DNA of 64,000 bases from Merdimonas sp963929015. Lineage in GTDB: Bacteria; Bacillota; Clostridia; Lachnospirales; Lachnospiraceae. A program made the translations under genes and the position numbers. Positions 23,604 through 32,842 of this stretch are shown piece after piece. Location of the stretch: the NCBI RefSeq assembly GCF_963929015.1, contig NZ_CAWVHE010000003.1:310001-374000 (forward strand), in the 5' to 3' direction. A model generated the notes under the pieces. The model did not search any database. It saw only the letters and a list, made by a program, of their open reading frames with translations, and was not told the DNA's origin. Each line of letters starts with the position of its first letter. The stretch's first letter is position 1.

Positions 23604-24644
23604 ATGATAAAAGCAGGAATCATTGGCGCGACGGGTTACGCGGGAGCGGAACTGGTGCGGATCCTGGCAGGACATAAAGACGTGCAGATCGTCTGGTACG
23701 GGTCCAGAAGTTATATTGATCAGAAATTTGCGGATATTTACCGTAACTTTTTCCGGATCGTGGATGCCAGGTGCCTGGATGACCACATGGAAGAGCTGGC
23801 AGAGGAGGCGGACGTGATCTTTACCGCCACGCCTCAGGGGTACTGCGCCTCTGTGATCAGCGAAGAAATCCTGTCAAAAACCAAAATCATCGATCTGAGC
23901 GCGGATTTTCGTATCAAAGATGTAGATATTTATGAAAAATGGTACGGGATTAAACATCAAAGTCCACAGTTTATCGAAGAAGCTGTCTATGGACTTTGCG
24001 AGATCAACAGGGAAGAGATCAGGCAGGCCCGGCTGGTAGCCAATCCAGGGTGCTACACCACCTGTTCGATCCTGACGGCCTATCCGCTGGCAAAAGAAGG
24101 AGTGATCGACATGAATACCCTGATCGTGGACGCGAAATCCGGCACCAGCGGCGCGGGAAGAGGCGCAAAAGTTGCCAATCTCTTCTGCGAGGTCAATGAA
24201 AATATCAAGGCCTATGGCGTTACGACTCATCGCCACACGCCCGAGATCGAGGAACAGCTTTCCTATGCTGCGGGCGAGCCGGTCCTGCTCAACTTTACGC
24301 CCCATCTGGTTCCGATGAACCGGGGGATCCTGGCTACGGAATATGCGTCTTTAAAGAAACCTGTGACCATGGAAGAGGTCGGCAGGATCTATCAGGAGTA
24401 TTATGGCGGGGAAAGATTTATCCGCCTGCTGGAGCCGGGGACCTGTCCGGAGACCCGATGGGTGGAAGGAAGCAACTATGTAGATATCGGTTTTCAGATC
24501 GATGCGCGGACCGGAAGGATCGTGATGATGGGAGCCATCGATAATCTGGTGAAGGGAGCGGCCGGCCAGGCAGTGCAGAATATGAATCTGATGTTCGGCC
24601 TTCCGGAAAACGAAGGACTCGATCTGGTCCCGCTCTTCCCATAG
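23604..24644 (+). CDS. argC: N-acetyl-gamma-glutamyl-phosphate reductase
   Basis: ArgC, 346 residues, reduces N-acetylglutamyl phosphate with NADPH in arginine synthesis. The Rossmann start is GIIGATGYAGAELVR. The catalytic Cys is in VANPGCYTT near residue 150 and the general base His in THRHTPEIEEQL. It is the first gene of argC-GNAT-argJ-argB-argD, with intergenic gaps of 9 to 32 bases. Confidence 0.97.
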   Translation: MIKAGIIGATGYAGAELVRILAGHKDVQIVWYGSRSYIDQKFADIYRNFFRIVDARCLDDHMEELAEEADVIFTATPQGYCASVISEEILSKTKIIDLSADFRIKDVDIYEKWYGIKHQSPQFIEEAVYGLCEINREEIRQARLVANPGCYTTCSILTAYPLAKEGVIDMNTLIVDAKSGTSGAGRGAKVANLFCEVNENIKAYGVTTHRHTPEIEEQLSYAAGEPVLLNFTPHLVPMNRGILATEYASLKKPVTMEEVGRIYQEYYGGERFIRLLEPGTCPETRWVEGSNYVDIGFQIDARTGRIVMMGAIDNLVKGAAGQAVQNMNLMFGLPENEGLDLVPLFP

Positions 24645-24675
24645 AAACGTGACCGGTGATAAGGAGAAGGAGAAC

Positions 24676-25125
24676 ATGTATACAGTAAGAGTGATGAACA
24701 GCAGGGATTATGACCAGGTGTATGCGTTGTGGAAGACCATCAAAGGATTCGGGATCCGCAGCATGGACGATTCCAGAGAAGGTGTGGAACGGTTCTTAAA
24801 GAGAAATCCAACCACCAGTGTGGTGGCAGAAGAAGACGGAAAGATCGTAGGAGCGATCCTGTGCGGCCATGATGGAAGACGGGGCTGCCTTTATCATGTG
24901 TGCGTAGATCCGGCCCACCGGATGCGGGGGATCGGCAGAGCTATGGTGGGAGCGGCAATGAATGCCCTCAAAGAAGAAGGCATCAATAAGGTTTCCCTGA
25001 TCGCTTTTACCAGAAATGACATTGGAAATGCATTCTGGAAAGAGATCGGATGGACAAAGCGGGAAGATTTAAATTATTATGATTTTACATTGAATGAAGA
25101 AAACATCACTGCATTTATTCAATAG
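24676..25125 (+). CDS. GNAT-family N-acetyltransferase within the arg operon
   Basis: A 149-residue single-domain GNAT. The acetyl-CoA motif A is VCVDPAHRMRGIGRAMVGAA, preceded by the beta strand CLYHV. ATG 24676 follows AAGGAGAAGGAG; earlier in-frame codons lack support. It lies between argC and argJ. Short GNAT proteins can serve as N-acetylglutamate synthases, so it may prime the pathway alongside ArgJ, but it could equally acetylate something else. Similar operon insertions are worth comparing. Confidence 0.85.
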   Translation: MYTVRVMNSRDYDQVYALWKTIKGFGIRSMDDSREGVERFLKRNPTTSVVAEEDGKIVGAILCGHDGRRGCLYHVCVDPAHRMRGIGRAMVGAAMNALKEEGINKVSLIAFTRNDIGNAFWKEIGWTKREDLNYYDFTLNEENITAFIQ

Positions 25126-25152
25126 AAAGAGAAAGAAAGGAAGGATAGTTTT

Positions 25153-26376
25153 ATGGAGATCATTACCGGAGGAGTAACAGCAGCAGAAGGATTTGAAGCG
25201 GCCAGCACGGCGGCGGGGATCAAATATCAGGACCGCACTGACATGGCGCTTGTATACAGCAAAGAGCCCTGCGTGGCGGCAGGAACTTTTACTACGAATG
25301 TGGTAAAAGCGGCGCCGGTTCAGTGGGACCGGCAGGTCATTGACGGCAAAGGAAAGGTCCAGGCAGTTGTGGTTAATTCCGGGATTGCCAACGCCTGCAC
25401 AGGTAAAGAGGGTCTTGGATATTGCGAGGAAACCGCACGTGCGGCAGGAGAAGCGCTGGGGATCGCTCCGGAATCCGTTGTTATCGGTTCAACAGGAGTG
25501 ATCGGCATGCAGCTTCCCATCGAAAAGGTCAAAGCAGGGGTCCGGGTGCTGGCGGAGAAGAAAAACGGTTCTCTGGACAATGGCACAGATGCAGCCAGGG
25601 CTATCATGACTACAGATACCTGCGAAAAAGAGCTGGCAGCAATCATCAAGGTGGGGGAAAAGACGGTGACCATCGGCGGTATGGCAAAGGGCTCCGGCAT
25701 GATCCATCCCAATATGTGTACCATGCTGGCATTTATTACTACAGATGCCGTCATCGGGCAGGAAACGCTGCAGAAAGCTTTAAGTGAAGATGTGCAGGAT
25801 ACTTACAATATGATCTCGGTAGACGGAGACACTTCTACCAATGATACGGTTCTTTTGCTGGCAAACGGACTGGCGGGCAATCCCGAGATCCGGTATGGCA
25901 CTCCGGAATACGAGACCTTTGCCGGGGCCCTTCATGCGATCAATGAGTATCTGGCAAAGAAAATCGCAGGAGACGGAGAAGGAGCCACCGCACTGCTGGA
26001 AGCAAGAGTGGAAGGCTGCGAGAACAGGGAACAGGCGAAAACTCTGGCAAAATCCATCGTATGCTCCAATCTGACCAAGACAGCCATCGCCGGCCATGAC
26101 GCCAACTGGGGCAGGATCCTGTGTGCCATGGGATATTCCGGTGCACAGTTTGATCCGGAAAATGTGGATCTGTTCTTTGAAAGCAAGGCAGGAAAGATAC
26201 AGATCATTGAAAATGGAACGGCTCTTCCCTACAGCGAGGAAGAGGCTGCAAAGATCCTCTCTCAGCCGGAAGTCACTGTGATCGCCGATGTAAAGATGGG
26301 AGAGGCAGGCGCCGCCGCCTGGGGCTGCGACCTGACGCACGGATATATTGACATCAACGCAGATTACCGCAGTTAA
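25153..26376 (+). CDS. argJ: Bifunctional ornithine acetyltransferase / N-acetylglutamate synthase
   Basis: ArgJ, 407 residues, recycles the acetyl group from N-acetylornithine to glutamate. The self-cleavage site is in IHPNMCTMLAF, where the Thr (about residue 188) becomes the N-terminal nucleophile of the beta chain; GKGEGxT-like features include GDGEGATALLE. MAKGSGM precedes the cleavage site as in the family. Whether it is mono- or bifunctional cannot be told by eye. Confidence 0.96.
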   Translation: MEIITGGVTAAEGFEAASTAAGIKYQDRTDMALVYSKEPCVAAGTFTTNVVKAAPVQWDRQVIDGKGKVQAVVVNSGIANACTGKEGLGYCEETARAAGEALGIAPESVVIGSTGVIGMQLPIEKVKAGVRVLAEKKNGSLDNGTDAARAIMTTDTCEKELAAIIKVGEKTVTIGGMAKGSGMIHPNMCTMLAFITTDAVIGQETLQKALSEDVQDTYNMISVDGDTSTNDTVLLLANGLAGNPEIRYGTPEYETFAGALHAINEYLAKKIAGDGEGATALLEARVEGCENREQAKTLAKSIVCSNLTKTAIAGHDANWGRILCAMGYSGAQFDPENVDLFFESKAGKIQIIENGTALPYSEEEAAKILSQPEVTVIADVKMGEAGAAAWGCDLTHGYIDINADYRS

Positions 26377-26397
26377 GTTTGGAAGGAAGCGAAAGAA

Positions 26398-27297
26398 ATG
26401 GAAAAAAGCATGCAGAAGTATCTGGACAAGGCAGAGGTGCTGATCGAAGCGCTGCCTTATATCCAGAGATTTAACCGGAAGATCATTGTAGTAAAATATG
26501 GCGGCAGCGCCATGGTTGATGAGACGTTAAAAGAACGGGTCATTCAGGATGTTACCCTTCTGAAGCTGGTTGGATTCAAGCCGATCATTGTTCACGGCGG
26601 AGGAAAGGAAATCAGCAAGTGGGTGGGAAAGGTCGGCATGGAGCCGGAGTTTGTCAACGGATTGCGGGTCACCGATGAAGCCACCATGGAACTGGCGGAG
26701 ATGGTGCTGGGAAAGGTCAACAAAAGCCTGGTACAGCTGGTGGAAAGCCTGGGCGTGCGTGCCATCGGCATCAGCGGAAAAGACGGAAAACTCCTGTCTG
26801 TGGAGAAAAAGTATGCAGACGGAGAAGATATCGGGTTCGTAGGAGAGATCACGCACGTCAATGCAGATATCCTTTACGACCTGCTGGAAAAGGATTTTCT
26901 GCCGATCGTCTGCCCCATCGGCCTGGATGATGCGTACCAGACCTACAATATCAATGCCGACGACGCGGCCTGCGCCATTGCGAGGGCTATGAAGGCGGAG
27001 AAACTGGCGTTTCTGACGGATATTGAAGGCGTCTATAAGGATCCGGATGATCCGGACACGCTGATCTCAGAACTGCCGGTCACAGAGGCGGAAGCTCTGA
27101 TGAACCAGGGCTATATCGGAGGCGGCATGCTGCCCAAGCTTCAGAACTGCATTGACGCCATTGAAAACGGAGTGTCCCGGGTGCATATCCTGGACGGAAG
27201 GATTCCCCACTGTCTCCTGCTGGAGATCTTTACCAACAAAGGAATCGGCACAGCCATTCTGAACGATATGGATGAGCGGTACTATCAGGGAGAATAG
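26398..27297 (+). CDS. argB: Acetylglutamate kinase
   Basis: ArgB, 299 residues, phosphorylates N-acetylglutamate. The amino-acid-kinase fold shows VVKYGGSAM, IVHGGGKEIS, and NINADDAACAIA. GGMLPKLQNCIDAIENGVSR near the C-terminus is highly typical. The N-terminal helix of about 25 residues (MEKSMQKYLDKAEVLIEAL) is the type linked to hexamer formation and arginine feedback inhibition. Confidence 0.97.
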   Translation: MEKSMQKYLDKAEVLIEALPYIQRFNRKIIVVKYGGSAMVDETLKERVIQDVTLLKLVGFKPIIVHGGGKEISKWVGKVGMEPEFVNGLRVTDEATMELAEMVLGKVNKSLVQLVESLGVRAIGISGKDGKLLSVEKKYADGEDIGFVGEITHVNADILYDLLEKDFLPIVCPIGLDDAYQTYNINADDAACAIARAMKAEKLAFLTDIEGVYKDPDDPDTLISELPVTEAEALMNQGYIGGGMLPKLQNCIDAIENGVSRVHILDGRIPHCLLLEIFTNKGIGTAILNDMDERYYQGE

Positions 27298-27329
27298 GAC
27301 GGACAGTGAGAAAGAACGGAGATGAGAAA

Positions 27330-28508
27330 ATGAGAACCCCATATATGAAGGAAACAGAAGAGGCGCTTTTACACACCTACAACCGGTTTCCGGTAGAATT
27401 TGACCGGGGAGAGGGCGTGTATCTTTACGATGCGGAAGGCAGGAAATATCTGGATTTTGCGGCAGGTATCGCTGTGTGCGGTCTGGGATACGGCCATCCG
27501 GAACTGACAAAGGCTCTGAAAGAGCAGGCGGAAAAACTTCTGCATACATCGAACCTGTTTTACAATGAGTCCTGCGGAAAGGCGGCGGCAGCGCTTAAAA
27601 AGGCCTGCGGCATGGACCGGGTATTTTTTACCAACAGCGGGACGGAAGCCAATGAAGGGATGCTCAAAGCAGCCAGAAAATACGCATGGAAAAGAGGAAC
27701 CGGCCGATACGAGTTTATCGCAATGGAAGGTTCCTTTCACGGGCGGAGCATGGGAGCGTTGTCTGTGACAGAGCATGAAGCTTACCGGACTCCTTTTGAA
27801 CCGCTGATCCCCGGGGTAAAGTTTGCAAAATGGAATGATCTGGAAAGTGTAAGGGCGCTGGTAACGGAGAAAACCTGCGGCATCCTGTTAGAACCCATCC
27901 AGGGAGAGGGCGGCATCAACATGGCGTCCCCGGAATTTTTAGAGGGTGTCCGCAGGATCTGTGACGAAGAGGGGATCCTTCTGCTCTTTGATGAGATCCA
28001 GTGCGGCATGGGACGGACCGGCGAGATGTTTGCCTGGCAGTATTACGGCGTGAAGCCGGATATCATGTCCATGGCAAAGGCCATCGGAAGCGGCGTTCCG
28101 GTGGGGGCATTTGCCATGACAGAAGCAGTGGCGGCAGATTCTCTGGAGCCCGGAGACCACGGCACGACCTATGGAGGCAACCCTTTTGCCTGTACGGCAG
28201 TGGCAAAGACACTGGAAATCTTTGAAAAAGAACATGTGACAGAACATGTCAGAGATATAGGGGAATATCTGGCAGAACAGCTGGATCGGCTGGTGCAGGA
28301 AGAAGAAAGCGTCCTGGAACGTAAGGGCACCGGACTGATCCAGGGCATCCGTCTGAACCGCCCGGCAGGAGAGGTGACAGCAAAAGCCATGGAAGAGGGG
28401 CTGGTGATCATTACCGCAAGAAGCGACGTGATCCGTCTGGTTCCTCCGATGATCATCGAAAAAGAGCATGTGGATGAGATGATTGAAAAACTGAAGAAAT
28501 CTCTGTAA
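27330..28508 (+). CDS. argD: Acetylornithine aminotransferase
   Basis: ArgD, 392 residues, class III PLP aminotransferase converting N-acetylglutamate semialdehyde to N-acetylornithine. FTNSGTEANEGMLKAARK binds PLP phosphate, LFDEIQCGMGRTG carries the PLP Asp, and SMAKAIGSGVPVGAF carries the Schiff-base Lys near residue 246. ATG 27330 is preferred over GTG 27306 because GGAGATGAG precedes it. It is the last gene of the operon; no clear terminator follows. Confidence 0.96.
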   Translation: MRTPYMKETEEALLHTYNRFPVEFDRGEGVYLYDAEGRKYLDFAAGIAVCGLGYGHPELTKALKEQAEKLLHTSNLFYNESCGKAAAALKKACGMDRVFFTNSGTEANEGMLKAARKYAWKRGTGRYEFIAMEGSFHGRSMGALSVTEHEAYRTPFEPLIPGVKFAKWNDLESVRALVTEKTCGILLEPIQGEGGINMASPEFLEGVRRICDEEGILLLFDEIQCGMGRTGEMFAWQYYGVKPDIMSMAKAIGSGVPVGAFAMTEAVAADSLEPGDHGTTYGGNPFACTAVAKTLEIFEKEHVTEHVRDIGEYLAEQLDRLVQEEESVLERKGTGLIQGIRLNRPAGEVTAKAMEEGLVIITARSDVIRLVPPMIIEKEHVDEMIEKLKKSL

Positions 28509-28585
28509 GGCGACAGGAAGAGTAAAACATAAAAATCCCGGTCATTGGAGACACTAACCTGAAAAAACAAGGAGGTATCCAGACA

Positions 28586-29017
28586 ATGATCGGGTTTTTG
28601 ATTGCCATTTTATCCGGCGCGCTGATGAGCGTGCAGGGTGTGTTTAATACCCAGGTGACAAAGACAACGGGGATGTGGGTCAGTAACGGCTGGGTGCAGT
28701 TCAGCGCCCTTCTTCTGTGTCTTGCGGCCTGGCTTCTGACCGGGAGAGACAGTATTGCGGCTATCGCGAAGGTGGAGCCCAAATATATGCTTCTTGGCGG
28801 GGTGATCGGCGCCGGGATCACCTGGACTGTGATTAAGAGCATGGCCCAGCTCGGCCCAGCAAAAGCTGCCTTTTTTATTGTGATGAGCCAGCTGATCGTG
28901 GCTTATGTGATCGAGGTGCTGGGGCTTTTTGGAGTGGAAAAAGAACCGCTGGAATGGAGACGGGTGATCGGCATGGGGATCGCTTTGATTGGAGTTGCAA
29001 TTTTCCAGTGGAAATAG
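28586..29017 (+). CDS. DMT-type YdcZ (DUF606) membrane protein
   Basis: A 143-residue protein with about five membrane helices, the size of single-repeat YdcZ/DUF606 transporters that act as dimers. MIGFLIAILSGALMSVQGVF at the N-terminus and IGMGIALIGVAIFQ at the C-terminus match the family pattern. AAGGAGG lies upstream. Substrate unknown. Confidence 0.85.
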   Translation: MIGFLIAILSGALMSVQGVFNTQVTKTTGMWVSNGWVQFSALLLCLAAWLLTGRDSIAAIAKVEPKYMLLGGVIGAGITWTVIKSMAQLGPAKAAFFIVMSQLIVAYVIEVLGLFGVEKEPLEWRRVIGMGIALIGVAIFQWK

Positions 29018-29082
29018 TACAATAGCTTTATCTAGGCATAAACGGGGTGCCTGCGGTGTCGACAGCCGTAAAGGAGCAGATT

Positions 29083-29730
29083 ATGCTAAGAAAAAGAAAG
29101 AATAGAGTCCTTATTGTGGCGGCCGCTTTGCTACTGTTTACAGCGGGATGCGGTTCGGAGGAAACCAATGTGCTGACAGAAGAAAATCTTGCCGCAGCGG
29201 AATTCTCAGAGAAACAGGGATCCGGGGAGGAGCTCCCCGGCACAGGAGAGACAGGTGCGGCCGGCGAAGAGGAGGACCCGGGGAATGGCCGGAAAGAGAC
29301 GCTGGTAGTCCATGTCTGCGGACAGGTTCTTACGCCTGGAGTCTATGAGCTTCCGGCAGGGAGCAGGATCTACGAGGCGATTGAAGCCGCGGGAGGACTG
29401 GGACAAGAAGCTGCGCCGGAAGGACTCAACCAGGCGGCCAAAGCTATGGATGGCCAGCAGATATATGTGCCTTCTGCCAGTGAGGTCGCCGAAGGGACGG
29501 TTTCTCCGGCGGGCGTTAATGGCGGATCATTGCAGGATGCCAAAGTGAACATTAATACGGCAGGGGAAGAAGAACTGATGACCCTGACCGGGATCGGAGA
29601 AGCCAAGGCTGCGGCAATTATCCGGCACAGGGAAGAAAACGGCGCATTTGAGGCGATTGAAGAGCTGATGGAGATCAGCGGGATCAAAGAAGGCGTATTT
29701 GAAAAGATCAAAGAGCAGATCACAGTGTAG
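29083..29730 (+). CDS. comEA: ComEA-type DNA-binding competence protein with lipobox
   Basis: A 215-residue extracellular DNA receptor. A SLBB domain (VVHVCGQVLTPGVYELPAGS) is followed by a (HhH)2 domain (VNINTAGEEELMTLTGIGEA) that binds double-stranded DNA. Unlike the usual single TM anchor, the N-terminus ends in LLLFTAGC, a good lipobox, so it may be lipid-anchored. ATG 29083 follows AAAGGAG; upstream in-frame codons lack a site. ComEC lies three genes downstream. Confidence 0.88.
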   Translation: MLRKRKNRVLIVAAALLLFTAGCGSEETNVLTEENLAAAEFSEKQGSGEELPGTGETGAAGEEEDPGNGRKETLVVHVCGQVLTPGVYELPAGSRIYEAIEAAGGLGQEAAPEGLNQAAKAMDGQQIYVPSASEVAEGTVSPAGVNGGSLQDAKVNINTAGEEELMTLTGIGEAKAAAIIRHREENGAFEAIEELMEISGIKEGVFEKIKEQITV

Positions 29731-29745
29731 CAGGGGAGAAGATTC

Positions 29746-30435
29746 ATGAACAGACGTGTGTTGGTAGTAGACGATGAAAAATTAATCGTGAAAGGGATCC
29801 GGTTCAGTCTGGAACAGGATGATATGGATGTGGACTGCGCCTACGACGGAGAAGAGGCCGTTAAACTGGCAAAGGAAAATCATTATGACATCATTCTTCT
29901 GGATGTAATGCTTCCGAAGCTGGACGGATTTGAAGTCTGCCGGCAGATCCGGGACTTTTCAGAAGTTCCTATTATCATGCTGACTGCGCGGGACGATGAT
30001 ATGAATAAGATCCTGGGGCTGGAATACGGGGCGGATGATTATATTACCAAGCCGTTCAATATCCTGGAGGTAAAGGCAAGGATCAAGGCCATTATGCGCC
30101 GTACCGGCAAACGGGATATGGATCACTTGGGAGGGAAACTGGTGGTCAAAGGAGAGATGAAGATTGACTGTGAGAGCCGCAGAGTGATGATCGCAGAAAA
30201 GGAAATCAATCTTACGGCAAAGGAATTTGATCTTCTGGAACTCCTGGCGACCAATCCGGGGAAAGTATACAGTCGGGAAAATCTTCTGAATATCATCTGG
30301 GGATACGAATATCCGGGAGATGCAAGGACTGTGGACGTACATATCCGAAGACTGCGGGAGAAGATCGAGACGAATCCAAGCGATCCGAAATATGTTTATA
30401 CAAAATGGGGTGTTGGTTATTATTTCAGGGGTTAA
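29746..30435 (+). CDS. OmpR/PhoB-family response regulator
   Basis: A 229-residue regulator. The receiver shows VVDDEK, the phospho-acceptor Asp in IILLDVMLPKLDG (about residue 53), the switch Thr in MLTAR and Lys in TKPFN. The C-terminal winged helix includes NLTAKEFDLLELLATNPGKV and YTKWGVGYYFRG. It overlaps the kinase gene, forming a two-component pair of the VicR/WalR-like type; the signal is unknown. Confidence 0.95.
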   Translation: MNRRVLVVDDEKLIVKGIRFSLEQDDMDVDCAYDGEEAVKLAKENHYDIILLDVMLPKLDGFEVCRQIRDFSEVPIIMLTARDDDMNKILGLEYGADDYITKPFNILEVKARIKAIMRRTGKRDMDHLGGKLVVKGEMKIDCESRRVMIAEKEINLTAKEFDLLELLATNPGKVYSRENLLNIIWGYEYPGDARTVDVHIRRLREKIETNPSDPKYVYTKWGVGYYFRG

Positions 30436-31858
30436 ACGATATTTTACCAATAATATACTGGGGAGCCTCCGCTTCCGGATCATTCTTCTGGTGGTCCTGG
30501 CGGGCGCTGTCCCGGCATTTATCATGCAGGCTGTGATCCTGAACAGCTATGAGACCAGGGCGGTAGATGTACGGACTGCCGAAATCCAGAATCAATGTAC
30601 AATTCTATGCAATCAGCTGGCCGCGCGAGAGAACCTGAACGGCCGGGCGGATGAGTCTGTCAGATCTGAACTGGTGCAGATGTCCAACATTTATGATGGA
30701 CGGGTGCTGGTGATCGATAAAAATTTTCAGATAGAAGAAGATACTTATGATGTTGATATAGGCAAGACCATTGTGTCTGCAGACGTGATCCACTGTCTGG
30801 AGGGAACGGGGACCAGTCATTATGACAAAGAAGGGCATTATATTGAAGTGACGGCTCCCATCTATGATATATCCGGAGAAAATGTCATGGGAGTGCTTCT
30901 TGTGAGCACATCTACAGATTCCGTGGAAAATAATCTGGCTGTGCTGGGAGGAAAGGCCACCGTGGCCTTTGTCACAATGACGCTGGTGGTGCTGGTGCTC
31001 GCTGCGACGTTTGGATTTATGATGGTGAAGCCTTTTCAGCGGATCACCCGTTCCATCTCTGCGGTCACAGAAGGGTATGAGGACCATTATCTGAAAGAGT
31101 ATGCCTATACAGAGACAAGGGCTTTATCAGAGGCTTTTAATAAAATGCTGGGACGGATGAAGGTACTGGATGATTCCCGGACAGAATTTGTGTCCAACGT
31201 ATCCCATGAGCTGAAGACGCCGCTGACATCCATGAAAGTGCTGGCGGATTCCCTGCTGACGCTGGAGGAGGTGCCGCCGGAGCTGTATAAGGAATTTATG
31301 GGAGATCTCTCAGAGGAGATTGAACGAGAGAATAAGATCATTAACGATCTGCTGTCGCTGGTGAAAATGGATAAGACGGCGGACACTTTGAATATCACTT
31401 CAGAGAATATCAATGCCCTGGTGGAAAAAATATTAAAAAGAATCCGTCCGATCGCCGCTACCCGCAATGTGGAGCTGGTGTTTGAAAGTTTCCGTCCGGT
31501 TACCGCGGAAGTGGATGAGGTGAAGCTTTCCCTGGCGGTCTCAAATCTGGTGGAAAATGCGGTCAAATATAACAAAGAAGGCGGATGGGTCCATGTGACT
31601 CTGAATGCAGATCATAAATATTTTTACCTGGAAGTGGCAGACTCTGGGATCGGGATCCCGGAAGAGTCTATGGAACATATTTTTGAAAGGTTTTACCGGG
31701 TGGACAAATCTCATTCCAGGGAAATCGGCGGCACGGGTCTTGGGCTGGCGATAGCAAGAAGCGCGATTGTTATGCACAGAGGCGCGATTAAGGCTTACAG
31801 TCAGATTGGCGAGGGAACCACGTTCGCAGTCCGGATTCCCCTGACGTATGTCAAGTAA
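30410..31858 (+). CDS. Sensor histidine kinase partner
   Basis: A membrane kinase of about 482 residues. Two TM helices flank an extracellular sensor (about residues 40-175), then HAMP (MMVKPFQRITRSISAV). The H-box is NVSHELKTPLTSM with phospho-His near 265, followed by N-box NLVENAVKYN, G1 DSGIGIPEE and G2 GTGLGLAIA. The start is uncertain: GTG 30410, inside the regulator gene, gives a sensible N-terminus before TM1 but has no clear ribosome site; ATG 30392 is another option. Confidence 0.9.
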   Translation: MLVIISGVKRYFTNNILGSLRFRIILLVVLAGAVPAFIMQAVILNSYETRAVDVRTAEIQNQCTILCNQLAARENLNGRADESVRSELVQMSNIYDGRVLVIDKNFQIEEDTYDVDIGKTIVSADVIHCLEGTGTSHYDKEGHYIEVTAPIYDISGENVMGVLLVSTSTDSVENNLAVLGGKATVAFVTMTLVVLVLAATFGFMMVKPFQRITRSISAVTEGYEDHYLKEYAYTETRALSEAFNKMLGRMKVLDDSRTEFVSNVSHELKTPLTSMKVLADSLLTLEEVPPELYKEFMGDLSEEIERENKIINDLLSLVKMDKTADTLNITSENINALVEKILKRIRPIAATRNVELVFESFRPVTAEVDEVKLSLAVSNLVENAVKYNKEGGWVHVTLNADHKYFYLEVADSGIGIPEESMEHIFERFYRVDKSHSREIGGTGLGLAIARSAIVMHRGAIKAYSQIGEGTTFAVRIPLTYVK

Positions 31859-31879
31859 TGGAGAAATGAGGGATAGAGC

Positions 31880-32842
31880 ATGAAACAAAAGCAAAAGATA
31901 ATTCTGGCAGGCATTTTCCTGCTGACCCTCTTTGGGATGTTCGGATGCGGCGGAACAGAAACCATGGAAGAACCGCAGGATGCAGAAGGCACTTATCTTT
32001 GTTATGTCAATGCCGGGGAAGACGCTTTGGTGCGAAAGAATTATGAGATTCAGGGAGAATCGACAGACCAGGCGGTCCGGGAATTGATCCGGGTTATGAA
32101 AGAGGAGCCGGACTCTATTGATTATCACAGTGTATTTCCGGAAAATGTGCGTATCACTGACTGGGAACTGGACGATGGAAGGCTGACACTTACGTTTAGC
32201 AGGGCGTATCTTAGAATGTCCGGCGCGCAGGAAATTCTTCTTAGATCCGCGGTAGTGGAAACTTTCTGCCAGGTCAGAGGTGTGGATGTGGTTGCCTTTC
32301 TGGTGGGTGATGAGCCGCTTACGGATCAGGACGGACAGGTGATCGGCGCGATGGGGCCGGAAGATTTTGTAAAAAATACCGGTTCATCGCTGCATGCCTA
32401 TCAGGAAAAGGAGATCCGGCTTTATTTTGCAGGAAAAGACGGGGCAAAGCTGGTGCCGGAGACGGTAAAAGTCCGGCACAATATTAATCAGTCGGTGGAA
32501 AAACTGGTGGTGGAACAGCTGATAAAAGGTCCGTCCTCCCAGGAAGAGCTGGCAGTGATCCCGCCGGAGACAAAGGTGCTGGGCGTTACAGTGAGAGATC
32601 ATATCTGTTATGTGAATCTGGATCAGGGCTTTCTGGAAGGAGCGCCGGGAGTGAGTCCCGAGATCACGGTCTATGCCATTGTGAATTCGGTGACAGAAAG
32701 TGGCGGAGCCAGCCAGGTGCAGATTCTGGTAAATGGAGAAAGCAATATCCAGTATATGAATCGAGTAGATTTAAGCAAACCAATGACCCGCGATCTTGAT
32801 TATGTGGAGGAGGGCGCTTTTGAAGAACAGACCACTTCTTAG
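31880..32842 (+). CDS. GerMN-domain lipoprotein
   Basis: A 320-residue lipoprotein with signal and lipobox FGMFGC. Two GerMN (spore germination GerM-like) domains are visible: one with AVRELIRVM and LTLTFSRAYL, the second with LVVEQLIKGPSSQEELAVIPP and CYVNLDQGFLEG. Such proteins are surface-anchored and linked to germination or wall metabolism. It lies directly downstream of a sensor kinase, like LpqB partners of MtrAB, and could modulate it. Its end overlaps comEC by 23 bases. Confidence 0.88.
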   Translation: MKQKQKIILAGIFLLTLFGMFGCGGTETMEEPQDAEGTYLCYVNAGEDALVRKNYEIQGESTDQAVRELIRVMKEEPDSIDYHSVFPENVRITDWELDDGRLTLTFSRAYLRMSGAQEILLRSAVVETFCQVRGVDVVAFLVGDEPLTDQDGQVIGAMGPEDFVKNTGSSLHAYQEKEIRLYFAGKDGAKLVPETVKVRHNINQSVEKLVVEQLIKGPSSQEELAVIPPETKVLGVTVRDHICYVNLDQGFLEGAPGVSPEITVYAIVNSVTESGGASQVQILVNGESNIQYMNRVDLSKPMTRDLDYVEEGAFEEQTTS

